Shown piece after piece: positions 37,441 through 46,275 of a stretch of 64,000 nucleotides of DNA. The translations under genes were made by a program, and so were the position numbers. Below the pieces are notes generated by a model. It saw nothing but the letters and a program-made list of their open reading frames with translations. It was not told the origin of the DNA and did no database searches. Numbering within the stretch: the first letter of the stretch is position 1; every line of letters starts with the position of its first letter. The DNA is from Moniliella sp. 'wahieum' (lineage: Eukaryota; Basidiomycota; Moniliellomycetes; Moniliellales; Moniliellaceae), in the NCBI GenBank assembly GCA_003971905.1, contig RSEE01000039.1:124001-188000 (forward strand), read 5' to 3'.

Positions 37441-37675
37441 CGGCCTGGGGCCTGAGGGCAGTGTGCTACCCGGCCTGCTCCGATATACATGTCACACCGC
37501 ACGGCAGCAGTCGAGGTAGCACAGTGTGCTGAAGCCGAGGCAGCGGCCTGAGGCTTGAGGGCAGTGTGCTGCCCGGCCTGCTCCGAGGTACACGTCACGC
37601 CGCATGGGAGCAGTCGAGGTAGCACAGTGTGCTGAAGCCGAGGCGCGGCCTGAGGCCTGAGGGCAGTGTGCTCCC
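37441..37675 (+). repeat. 103-bp tandem repeat, 2.3 units
   Basis: Units start at 37441, 37544 and 37646. Each begins CGGCCTG(A/G)GG..TGAGGGCAGTGTGCT and contains GAGGTAGCACAGTGTGCTGA. Unit lengths are 103 and 102 bp, and the third is cut off by the hairpin that follows. The array ends about 135 bp before the start of the small gene at 37809. Confidence 0.85.
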
Positions 37676-37718
37676 CGCCGTTGGGGCAAAAATGCCTCAT
37701 ATTGCCCCAACGGCGGGG
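37673..37718. promoter_or_regulatory. perfect 17-bp inverted repeat (hairpin or operator)
   Basis: CCCCGCCGTTGGGGCAA at 37673-37689 is followed by a 12-nt loop and its exact reverse complement at 37702-37718. An ATAAATAA box begins 10 bp later (37729-37736), about 73 bp before ATG 37809. Placed between a tandem array and a TATA-like box, it looks like a regulatory palindrome. Confidence 0.6.
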
Positions 37719-37808
37719 GGGCGGGGGCATAAATAACCCCGGATGGGTGCAAAACTTCTTGTCTCCCTCCCACCACCTACCTTCTCGAACCGCTCACCCA
37801 GTACCGAA

Positions 37809-38226
37809 ATGCTGCCCCTCCCGCCTCTGACCGAGTTCCAGTTCACCTTCCGCCTCTCTCCTCTGACCACGAGCCCGGGTCTGCCATCTAACTACACCCC
37901 CCCCCGCTACTGGCTGGCGCCCATCATTCCCATCCGAGCATCCGAACTTCCAAGTTGGGCACGATCGCAACGCCCAGCCAGGCCCTTCGATTCTGCGCAA
38001 GAAGCCAAAGGCGGCTGAGGAGCGGGTGCTGGCGCCAGCGGTGCCCCGGGCCAGGTTCGATGTCAACACGGCCGAGCCTCGCGTGACCGTGCGCAAGCGT
38101 CGCCATGGGCCGGTGGTGGTGGAGGTGTATTGCCCAGAGGTGGAGATGCAGGACGCGTGGGACATGGTGGAGGAGGTGTATTGCCCTGAGGTGGAAATGG
38201 TGGACGCATGGGACCTGGACCAATGA
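37809..38226 (+). CDS. small acidic-tailed protein with duplicated C-terminal motif
   Basis: ATG at 37809 gives MLPLPPLTEFQFTFRLSPLT, then PPRYWLAPIIPIRASE. After one frame change (near 37945) it continues PNFQVGHDRNAQPGPSILRK, VLAPAVPRARFDVNTAEPRV and TVRKRRHGPVVVEVYCPEVE. It ends with two copies of a motif, VEVYCPEVEMQDAWDM and EEVYCPEVEMVDAWDL, and DQ before TGA (38224-38226). The 418-bp span is one base off a whole number of codons, consistent with a single indel. The predicted product is about 138 residues, without a signal peptide or membrane helix. I recognise no family. A TATA-like box and the 17-bp palindrome lie just upstream. The chromovirus begins 91 bp downstream. Confidence 0.5.
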
Positions 38227-38311
38227 CTGGCTTTGTTTTCGTTTTCGTTTTCGTCTTTGTTTCGTTGTTGTGTTGATCGTTGAAGAATGAGATTGGTTTA
38301 AAACTACAATG

Positions 38312-38316
38312 GTTGG
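38312..38316. repeat. 5-bp target-site duplication of the chromovirus, left
   Basis: GTTGG directly before the left LTR is repeated directly after the right LTR at 42018-42022. Confidence 0.9.
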
Positions 38317-38497
38317 TGTCACAGTCGGGGCTAAGGCGAGGGAGACCAGGATCGGACTAGGCCAAGGGGTGTAGCAATCGTTCGTGGGGAAGAAGCAAGA
38401 ACAGAGGACATGGTGCGAAGTGGAAGGAACAGGGAAGGAGCGAGACGCTCGAGACGAAGAAATTGGAAATGGGAGCGAGATCAGCCAAACTATGACA
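38317..38497 (-). repeat. 3' LTR of the chromovirus
   Basis: 181 bp, on the plus strand TGTCACAG...TATGACA. It matches the other LTR base for base except for a missing 4-bp (TG)2 near 38371. Confidence 0.95.
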
Positions 38498-38507
38498 TTG
38501 CCCCCTT
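38498..38507 (-). other. polypurine tract of the chromovirus
   Basis: On the minus strand AAAGGGGGCAA directly precedes the 3' LTR and overlaps the end of pol (TGA at 38510-38508). It serves as the plus-strand primer in reverse transcription of LTR elements. Confidence 0.7.
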
Positions 38508-40210
38508 TCAGACCTCATCTCCCGGGCGGCGACGGAGGCGAGAGAGGGCGAGTCGGCGGGCATGGGAGACAGGCTTATCGGGTGGGTAGAGGGCGTGGAA
38601 ACGGACCACTGGCTCGGCGTCATGAGACATGTCCGCAGCGGGTACCCACTCCCGCTCGTGGACAGGATAGCCCCGGAAGTGAACAAAGTACTCAATGCGG
38701 CCACCACGACCCTTGCGGCGAGAGTCGAGGACATGTTCAACCTCGTGATGAACCGCACCATCATCAGCATACTCGGGGAGAGGAGGGGGGGCTCAATCAA
38801 GCGGGCAGGGACCACGTCACCAGGGGTGTAGGCTCGCAAGCGGGACACATGGAACACGTCATGGAGGTGTAGGTAGTCGGGGAGGCGGACCTGGTATGCG
38901 GCGCGGCCCACGGCGCGGACAATGGGAAAGGGGCCGAGGTAGCGATAGTCGAGGCCGTCAGAAGGCCGCTGGCTGGCCACATAGCCGTCCCGACGGAACC
39001 AAGACAGGCTGGCCAGCAGTGAAGGAAGCCGCCTCGGTGCGCTGCTGATCGGCATAATTTGTAGCGGTCTTGGGCCGCGGCGAGCGTGCGGCGGGCCACC
39101 GCCTGGGCCGAGCGCAAGTCCTCCAAATATGACGCAGCATCGGGCACGGGCGAAGTGGAGGGCTCCAACTCCCCCGGGGAGAGTAACCATAGGTGAGGAC
39201 AAAGGGGGACTGGTGGGTGCTCGAGTGGGAGGACGAGTTGTAGGCGAATTCGGCCGTGGGGAGGAGGTCGAACCAGTTGGACTGCTGCTCGTCGAGGTAG
39301 CAGCGGAGGTGCTGTTCGAGGATCTGGTTGAGTCGCTCAGTCTGGCCGTCCGTCTGGGGGTGGGACGCGGTGCTGAGGCTCGACTTGATGCCCAAGTCGG
39401 CACACAAGGCTTGCCAGAAGTGGCTTGTGAAGGTCGGTCCCCGATCACTCACCAGATCCCGGGGAAGGCCATGGTAGCGAAAGACATGGTGTACAAACTG
39501 GCGTGCGAGCTGGGGCGCAGTGTCCGTCGTGTGGGCGGGAATGAAGTGACCCATTTTGGTACAACGATCCACCACCACCAGAATCGCGTCGTAACCATTG
39601 GATCGGGGAAGCTGGGTAATGTGGTCCATCGTCAAGTGGGTCCACGGGCCTTGGGGAGGGGAAAGGGGCTGAAGGGGTCCGGCGGGTTGGTGGCAAGGCG
39701 CTTTGGTCCGTTGGCAGCGGTCGCACGAGCGCACGTAGGCCCACACGTCGGCTGACAGGCGGGGCCACCAATATTGAGCGCGGACACGGGCCAACGTCTT
39801 GTCGCGCCCTTCATGGCCCGCCAATGCCGAGTCGTGGGCTTGGTGGAGAATGGCAGCGCGGATCGGCCGGTCGCCGGGGACGTAGACCTGGTTTCCGTGC
39901 CACAAAAGACCGTCGCGGACCGTCAAAGCATGGGGAGGTGGGCTTGGAGCCGTAGCAAGGGACCAACGAGGGTCACGAGGCACGAGTTGGCGGATGCGCT
40001 GTCGAATCTCGTCGGCAGACGCTCGCTCCACCACCGGTGTATCGGGGTCCGCCGCCATGAGCTTGAGGGCGGCGGCAGAACGTTCGGACATGGGCTCGGC
40101 CAGTACTTGAGGTGCCGCGCCAGCGGGCCGGGAGGGAACCGAGGAGGGAAAAGGAATCGAGTTGACAGAGGGGGGCGAGATGGGGTTAGATGAGGAGGTG
40201 GACTTGGGCC
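38508..40210 (-). CDS. chromovirus pol remnant: integrase with C-terminal chromodomain
   Basis: The frame open from about 40210 carries MSERSAAALKLMAADPDTPV, then the HHCC zinc finger (LHQAHDSALAGHEGRDKTLA ... YVRSCDRCQRTKAP). The DDE core follows: WTHLTMDHITQLPRSNGYDA, DLVSDRGPTFTSHFWQALCA and SHPQTDGQTERLNQILEQHL. After frame changes near 39140 and 39010 come YRYLGPFPIVRAVGRAAYQV, LPDYLHLHDVFHVSRL and a chromodomain (HHEVEHVLDSRRKGRGGRIE, YFVHFRGYPVHEREWVPAAD). It ends LRRRPGDEV at TGA 38508-38510. Chromodomains target such elements to histone-marked chromatin. All integrase catalytic residues are present. Confidence 0.92.
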
Positions 40211-40480
40211 GGGGCCGGGCGAGTGCTGGTGCTGGTGCGTAGTCTTGGTCTTGGGCTGGTCTGGGTGCTGGGGCTGGTCTTGGGGCTGGGGCTGGTCTTG
40301 GTGCTTGGGCTGGTCTTGGGGCTGGGGCTGGTCTTGGGGCTGGGGCTGGGCTTGGGGCTTGGGCGGGAGTTGGGGCTTGGGCGGGAGTTGGGGCTGGGGC
40401 TGGGCTTGGGGCTTGGGCTGGGCTTGGGGCTTGGGCGGGAGTTGGGGCTGTGGCCGGGGTACAGTCGTGGAAGGCATATG
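40200..40480 (-). repeat. Pro/Gln-coding minisatellite at the gag-integrase junction
   Basis: Reiterated CCCCAGCCCCAA(G)-type units on the minus strand encode runs such as PKPQAQPKPQAQPQPQLPPK in one frame. It sits exactly where protease, RT and RNase H would be expected. Confidence 0.85.
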
Positions 40481-40531
40481 GTGATCACGGCACTGCGCCT
40501 TGAGCGCGGCGCTCGGTGCGCCGGGGCCGCT

Positions 40532-41791
40532 TCAGCGGTGGCGGGTGACTGCGCTGAGGTCCATGGGCTCCGCTTCGGGCGACGAGGGCCGAAACCAATG
40601 ATTGCCGCCCGATCCCGGGGAGATGGCGGTACCATGAGCGCCCAGCGATTGCGATTGGTCGATGTCAATGGCCGCTGTGCGCAGTTGTTCGAAACTGATC
40701 CGTCCCAAGTGAGCCGACTCGCCGCGGGAGGCGATTGCGTCACGCACCCGCGGCTTCAAGCCGTACAGAAAGCAATAGTAGCGGTCCTCATCCGACGCGT
40801 TGGGGTTCCAGCGACGCAGCAGAACCGTGAACGTAGCGGAATAGTCCGCTGCAGATCCCGTCTGCCGAAGACGACGAAACTCCTCAAACGCCTTCAGCGC
40901 CGGGTTGCGCTCGCCCCACTGCTCCAGGAAAGCTGCGCGAAACGCAGGCCAAGACTGGAGGGCGGGTGTGGTGCGCGCCTCCAGGGGAAGGGCCACCTCC
41001 GAGCCGAACTGCTCGACCCAAGTGAGGCCTCTCCCTGCAGCAGGCCCATGAAGCGGTCGATCCATGCCGCCGCGCCCATATGCGTGAGGGCGACGCGCGC
41101 GTAAATCTCGAAGGAGGTGACGACGTGCTGGGCCTGGACCGGTCACGAGAGTTGGGATTCGCACCAGACGACGGGCGGAAACGAACGGGCTCGAACATCT
41201 TAGGCTCTTCCGACACCGTGTTCGGGATGGCAGTCAGATCACCATAAGGCCCAGGGGCGGGAGCGGGGGCGGGGGCCGAGGACACCACGCCAGTTTGAGC
41301 CTCCCGTACCGAGGCGGCCAACCGGGCCTCTTCCGCGGCAAGCGCCGCCTCCTCCCGCCGCTGACGGAGGCGGTGCTCACGGCGCTTCGCCTCTTGCTCA
41401 TCCTCGAAAGCGCGGCGCTTCGCCTCTTGCTCATCCTCGAAAGCGCGGCGCTGGTCCTCCTGGGCTGCAAGGTAGGCCTGATTTTCCCGGGCCTCCGTCA
41501 ACAGAAGCTGGCGCATTCTGCGGGCCTCATCGACCCGACGCTGAGCGGCCTCGAGGCCCAGCCCGGACAGGTCGGAGGCAGGCAATGTATACCCCGGGGC
41601 GCGGGCGCAACAGACGGAGCTGCATGGGGGGGTCCAGAGGGGCCAGCCGGGTGGAACCACTCCGGGCCATCGTCGTCGAACGGAGCGTCAGAGGGGGGGT
41701 CGGACGGGGGTCGGATTGGGCCGCGCCGCGCGATGGGTTGCGGCGCGCTAGGGTACTGGGGTCAGGGGGGGTTGTCGTGGATCGAGGACAT
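40532..41791 (-). CDS. chromovirus gag
   Basis: ATG at 41791, 42 nt from the 5' LTR, begins MSSIHDNPP. After indels the frame continues FDDDGPEWFHPAGPSGPP, then a coiled-coil region containing a 13-residue duplication (EDEQEAKRRAFEDEQEAKRR). The capsid domain of the retrotransposon Gag family follows: SWPAFRAAFLEQWGERNPAL, AFEEFRRLRQTGSAADYSAT and YYCFLYGLKPRVRDAIA. The product ends EAEPMDLSAVTRHR without the usual CCHC zinc knuckle. Loss of the knuckle coincides with loss of the downstream polymerase domains. Confidence 0.85.
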
Positions 41792-41821
41792 CTCTGGTCG
41801 GGCTCGCCTGTTGACGGTTAG

Positions 41822-41830
41822 ACGAACGAT
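41822..41830 (-). other. self-priming primer-binding site
   Basis: On the minus strand ATCGTTCGT begins two bases after the 5' LTR. It is the exact reverse complement of ACGAACGAT inside the same LTR (41897-41905). In Tf1/sushi-type elements the 5' end of the RNA folds back onto the PBS to prime cDNA synthesis instead of a tRNA. No TGG-type tRNA-complementary PBS is present. Confidence 0.7.
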
Positions 41831-41832
41831 AA

Positions 41833-42017
41833 TGTCACAGTCGGGGCTAAGGCGAGGGAGACCAGGATCGGACTAGGCCAAGGGGTGTGTGTAGCAATCG
41901 TTCGTGGGGAAGAAGCAAGAACAGAGGACATGGTGCGAAGTGGAAGGAACAGGGAAGGAGCGAGACGCTCGAGACGAAGAAATTGGAAATGGGAGCGAGA
42001 TCAGCCAAACTATGACA
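41833..42017 (-). repeat. 5' LTR of the chromovirus
   Basis: 185 bp, the same ends as the other LTR. Contains an extra (TG)2 and the fold-back partner of the PBS. Confidence 0.95.
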
Positions 42018-42022
42018 GTTGG
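42018..42022. repeat. 5-bp target-site duplication of the chromovirus, right
   Basis: GTTGG, identical to 38312-38316. Confidence 0.9.
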
Positions 42023-42250
42023 TATATAGTATTGCATAGCACAATGTGAGGCCAAGGGTATGGAAAACGGGCGTCTGGGTAGATGAAGTGGATAGTAACG
42101 CTGGAGAGAAGGGATCTAGGAATGCCCGTGGGGATGAAGCTGCGTGGAGAGGAGGCATTGAATAATCCTCGACTGGACCTCTTGATGCGAGGGGGGGGAC
42201 GCACCCACTACTAGGAGTGCGACGTGACACGTGCGATCACATGTGAATGG

Positions 42251-42328
42251 CTGGTGACATGGGCTGTGACATGGGATGTGACATGGGCTGTGTGTGACTG
42301 AGCTGTGACATGCGATGTCACATCTTCA
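42251..42328 (+). repeat. short TGTGACATGGG reiterations
   Basis: GTGACATGGGCT, TGTGACATGGGA, TGTGACATGGGC and TGTGACATGCG follow each other closely and end in GATGTCACATC. The TGTGACA core resembles the termini of the local LTRs, but no element boundaries are visible. Confidence 0.6.
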
Positions 42329-42987
42329 TTACCATATTATTGCAGGACCCACCAAGAAGTTGCAACCCTACTGCCCCCCACCTGCACGTGACGGGGCTGG
42401 CTGCGCCGACTATCGGGCATATGGCAGAGTCGCGTCGAGCGTCCCTCACCCACTTAAAATGCCCCCTACCCGTACCACCGCCAATGCCCTCATTGCGGCA
42501 CCAACGACCACACTGGCAACGGTGCCCTCAATCCACTCCCACGTTTGTGCCCCCACGGCCGTCGACCTGGCTACAAGACTGCCGCGGAGCGGTGGTGGAG
42601 CAAGGAGGAGATGTGGAAAGCAATTGGGGTCTTTGCGACAAAAATAAGTGGGGGGGGGAAGGACAAGAAGAGGGGGGAGGACAAGAAGAGAGGGGAGGAC
42701 AAAGTGGATTGGTGGAAGGATGGGTAAGGATGATCGATGGTCCAGAGGTGGCGGGCTCGATCCATGTACCGTGAATTACGACGACCCTGTCGCAGGCGGG
42801 CCCTGCCAGAGGGCTCACTCAGGTTGGTGGGGTACAGTCCCTTACGTGAAAGACGGCTCACGGTAGTTCGAGCCTGGGCTATCCGAGCGAGGAGGAGATG
42901 CCTTTGGCGTGAAGCCGAGGCGGCTGCACGCGTGGCAAGGCTGCTGCGTATACGTAGATGTTGACAGAGCGAAGCAGACGAAGCTGC
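42329..42987. other. no supported gene
   Basis: The stretch includes a purine-rich GGGGGGAGGACAAGAAGAG reiteration at 42648-42720. Open frames on both strands have no conserved motif. Confidence 0.4.
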
Positions 42988-44095
42988 TATAGAGTCGACT
43001 TGGGAGCCACTCGAGATCCTATGGATGAGCTGCAAGCAGCCTTCAGACACTGCAGGAGTGAAGGCAAAGGGTGACCACAAGTCTACAAGCATCTGAAGGA
43101 AAGTGTCACGGGCTGCGGCGGACACGAGATGGCCCGACCGAAGCTGAGGCCCGTCTGCTCCGCACAGGCCCAGTAGAGCGTGCTCCGCAGGCCAACCGAG
43201 TGTGATGATGGTTGGCTAAATCAAGTACGTGGCCGAAGGGCCATGTTCAGCGCGACAACAGTCGCCTCCCGCCCAAGTCCACGTCGGCCGGCCTAAATAA
43301 GGCCACCGAGCTTCCAATGCCGTGGCGGCGTCTGCCGCCTCGTCCCCGTTTCCTTTTCCTTTCTCGGTCGCGCCTGCGGCGACCAACCCCGCTTTTGACA
43401 TGTCTTCCTTTCTACACCCCCTCTTGTATCCGTTTCCCTTTGATCCTGCCTGTACCCCTGGTTGATGGGGATCTTTTCCCCCACCTTCCATTCTCGTCCT
43501 TTCTCGTCATCCTCTCGCCTTCCCGTCTATCCTGTCCGGCTCCTGCCCGTTTCCAGCCAATTTATCCAGTACAGGCAGCTTCTCTTGTTAGCGTCCGACT
43601 TCTCCTCCGACCTCGTCCTCCAGCCCTTCGTCAGTCCAATCGCGCGAGCCCTCCTCTGGTCGCGGCGATTCCCAGTCTCTGTTGAGGCAGTGTTTGTCCC
43701 CCTCTGCCTCCTCCCGTCCCTAAGTCCCGGAGGCTTCAGACACGTTACTACGGCCCAAGCCGGTGCAGACGCAGCCTTGCCACACGTGCAGCCGCCCCAC
43801 CAAAGGCCTCTCCTCGTCCCTAGCTCCGCTCGGACGCACCAACCAGCCTAAGCCCGAAACTACCGTGAGTCGACCTACCGTCGCCTAAGGGATTGTACCC
43901 CAAAACCCCCAGGGCGGGCCCCCTGGTGGCGCCGCCCGTGACAGAAAGAAGGCAGGAGAGAGAGAAGAGAGATGGAGCGAGCAGGGCGCGCGCGCCCTGC
44001 GAGCGCAACTCTTTCGGAACTCTTCTCGACCGGCTAAGCAAGAGCGTCACCGATTCACTGAGGGGTGCAGGGGAGGCCTAACACTACCACCCCAA
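42988..44095 (-). repeat. unknown repeat, left inverted copy (split by a solo LTR)
   Basis: Sequence at 42988-43103 continues, across the solo LTR, into 43949-44095. The joined stretch is an imperfect reverse complement of 46775-47140. Shared landmarks include the string coding for LQLIHRISS / LELIHRIAS, CACAAGTCT.CAAGCA, GGAGCGA.CAGGGCG and the CACCGAT(T/C)C.(C/G)TTGAGG region. The family is not recognised. Confidence 0.65.
43104..43943. mobile_element. solo LTR, 840 bp
   Basis: Begins TGTCACGGGC and ends GCCCGTGACA, perfect 10-bp terminal inverted repeats with TG...CA ends. It is flanked by a perfect 5-bp target duplication GAAAG (43099-43103 and 43944-43948). A TATA-like CCTAAATAA lies at 43292-43300, followed by a pyrimidine-rich stretch. 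No coding domains occur, so it is best read as an LTR left by recombination of a full element. Orientation is probably plus, from the TATA-like box. Confidence 0.85.
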
Positions 44096-44151
44096 CAGAT
44101 GCAAACGGAGGCTGCGAAGGGACAAAGAATATCATCCGATAGCACTTCCTC

Positions 44152-45450
44152 GTGTGACATGTGGCGCATCCCCATGGGGAACGCGGAGTTGAAATGTGCA
44201 ATGCGAGCCCGCAGCGCGGTCGTCGGTACGCCGACAAAGAGCGCGGCTGGAGAGACTGGCTCGCTTATGCCGTCATGCCCAACACTCGCGCCATTGCCCA
44301 CCACCATCGCCACCACGCGGATCGACTTGGGGATGGAATGTGCGAGCGGTGCGGATGAGAAGCCATGCGACGCTTTTGGCGGCCCCTGCATGACCGCCTC
44401 CATCTGCCTCGCCGATTCTCCTGGGCAGCGGCAACGGCGGATGTGAAAGCCCCAGGCCAGGTGCCGGCGAGTGACCCAGCCCCCGTTCGTGGTCCCACGA
44501 GGCCCAAGTCAAAAGGACCACCGGGCCACATGCCCACTTGTCCAACCCAGATTTCCAAAAGGTACGTCGAACCGCACAGGCCAAACCTTTCCGGTTGGTT
44601 GGCGATTGGAACGTGCTAGATCAAGGCTATGTGTGTCTGATCGAGAAAACGCGTTTGATTCTGTACGCGCAGACCGGAAGAAGATCGATCGCAGCCGGAA
44701 ACGGAGGAGAATGGAGCTTGTCCCTCCTTCGTCTGAGAAACGGGGGAGAGGATCAGGGTACTTGTGATGGTGGCGAGCAGCCCACACATGCAAAAGCCCA
44801 TTCATCAAGGGGAGACATTGTCCCGCAGCGGAGCTTGAAAAGGGTGCGCCCGACCTCTGGCCATCAGCCTTGAGTGCCCGATGGGAGGCCCGCCCCTAGC
44901 GTTTCTTGGGATGGGAACCCATGTGGTATTACGAGCACGCAACGACAGGACCCGACCGACCCGGTGACGATCGCATTGGGCATGGCAGAGGGGGTGAGGT
45001 GGCACGGACCACTTCGGTGGGGACGATCTGTTGGGGACGACGTAAGGTGCCAATGCGAGCCGCTTCAATGCTGGCGACCGCCGGAAGAGGGTGGCCGGAC
45101 CCAGTCGGTGCGAGCCGGCCCATTCAGTCTTGGTTGACGGCGGGGGCACGGAAAAAGTGAAGCTACTCCGGCGCATACATGCTCGTCGCAGAACATGGGC
45201 GCTCTTCGAAGGCCAACCCTCGCTCTCCTTATGTTGCGGTCAAGGTATGTTCCATCTCTCCTCTCCTCTGTCCACTGATCTAACCTTTCCATTGAACAGT
45301 GGTCTTCTCTTCTTGATTGCCAAGTATGTCCGTCGCTTTTGGGGCTATGGCGTTCATCAACAAGAGGCAGAACGGATCAGAAAACGTACCTCCACAATTG
45401 GAGCTGCGACGCCGCACGATCCGTCGATCTGGGCGGTTTGGCCACCATGG
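44152..45450 (+). repeat. intron-containing dispersed repeat, copy B
   Basis: Matches copy A (36865-37385) in three blocks: 44152-44253 (IPMGNAELKCAMRARSAVVG), 45200-45292 and 45391-45450. The middle block has SPYVAVK-coding sequence, a GTATGTTCCATCTCTCC donor side, CTGATCTAAC and a CAG acceptor, as in copy A. About 950 bp separate blocks 1 and 2 here. Stops and frame changes interrupt any long reading frame. Confidence 0.7.
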
Positions 45451-45948
45451 GAATGGCGGCATTGGCGCTCATCGAAATGCCAGCGGGCAAACGGATGATT
45501 CGCGTCCGGAAGTGTGACTTTAACTGGTCTTTTGTTGGTTCATGCATATCTTTTGAACGTGGGGAAGGATCATTCTCTTGCCTCCTCCTTTACGGATCAC
45601 ACTCCTGTCGTTTCGCTCCCGTTTGGCACATGCATTGACACGCCCGGACCGCCTTGCCTTACTGTTCTCTCCCCCCCCACCCTTTCCCGTGGTTCTCACC
45701 ATATGTGTTGGCAGGCCTGTGCCTGTTCCAAATTGCACACGGGCACGAAACCGATCATCATCAGGCACACATTGTCATATCGGGAGAGAACATTGATACT
45801 GACCTGAGGTCCCAAAGGCCGGGGCCCACCGACCGAAGCCACCGTAGCTGCCTTTCTTGCCTGGTTGGCCAGGGAGGTAATGTGCGGATCCGTCGGTCCT
45901 CTTGTGTGCTCTGCTTTAGCGTCCCGCTCGCCCATTGCACCCGGCATG

Positions 45949-46275
45949 ATGGGCGGGTCGGAAGGCTTCCTATCTGACCCGGGCTGTATTTTGATCGTTC
46001 CAATAAAGACCGCAGGCACCGTTTACGATTTGGGCTACACGGGCAGCGGTGGCAGTTTCCTACTTGACCCGGGCGCGGGGTACCTTTTGATCGTTCTAAT
46101 ATTGGCGGCGCTGTTTCCCATGTGGGCTACATGGGTGGTTATGATTCCCTTCCTGGCCCAAATGAGGATTTCTTTGGCTGTCCCACGACTGGTGGCACTG
46201 TTTCTAGTGTACGCTACTGGGGCAGCCGTTGCAGTTTCCTCTCTGACCCGGGCCCGGAAGGCTTTGGTCGTTCCC
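45949..46275 (+). repeat. degenerate Gly-rich tandem repeat of 87-92 bp
   Basis: Units start at about 46015, 46107 and 46194, with a partial unit before them. Across frames they encode GTVYDLGYTGSGGSFLLDPG, GGAVSHVGYMGGYDSLPGPN and GGTVSSVRYWGSRCSFLSDP, i.e. a pattern GGxVxxxxYxGxxxSFLxDPG. The frame is open for parts only. It lies between the two inverted copies of the unknown repeat. Confidence 0.55.

Larger units (their letters stand above)
38317..42017 (-). mobile_element. Ty3/gypsy chromovirus, gag-integrase-chromodomain, lacking RT
   Basis: A complete-ended LTR element on the minus strand, 3701 bp, bounded by LTRs at 38317-38497 and 41833-42017 and by a perfect GTTGG target duplication. 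The LTRs are identical except for one extra (TG)2 in the right copy, so the insertion is recent. Internal order on the minus strand is self-priming PBS, gag, a Pro/Gln-rich repeat, zinc-binding integrase, chromodomain and polypurine tract. No protease, reverse transcriptase or RNase H motif could be found in the roughly 400 bp between gag and integrase. The length is well below the usual 5-6 kb. I infer a non-autonomous element mobilised by a relative. Confidence 0.92.

Noticed and set aside
43104-43943. MITE or other DNA transposon, because of the perfect inverted termini
   Set aside because: TG...CA ends, a 5-bp target duplication, an internal TATA-like box and a length of 840 bp fit a solo LTR better, though this is not proven.
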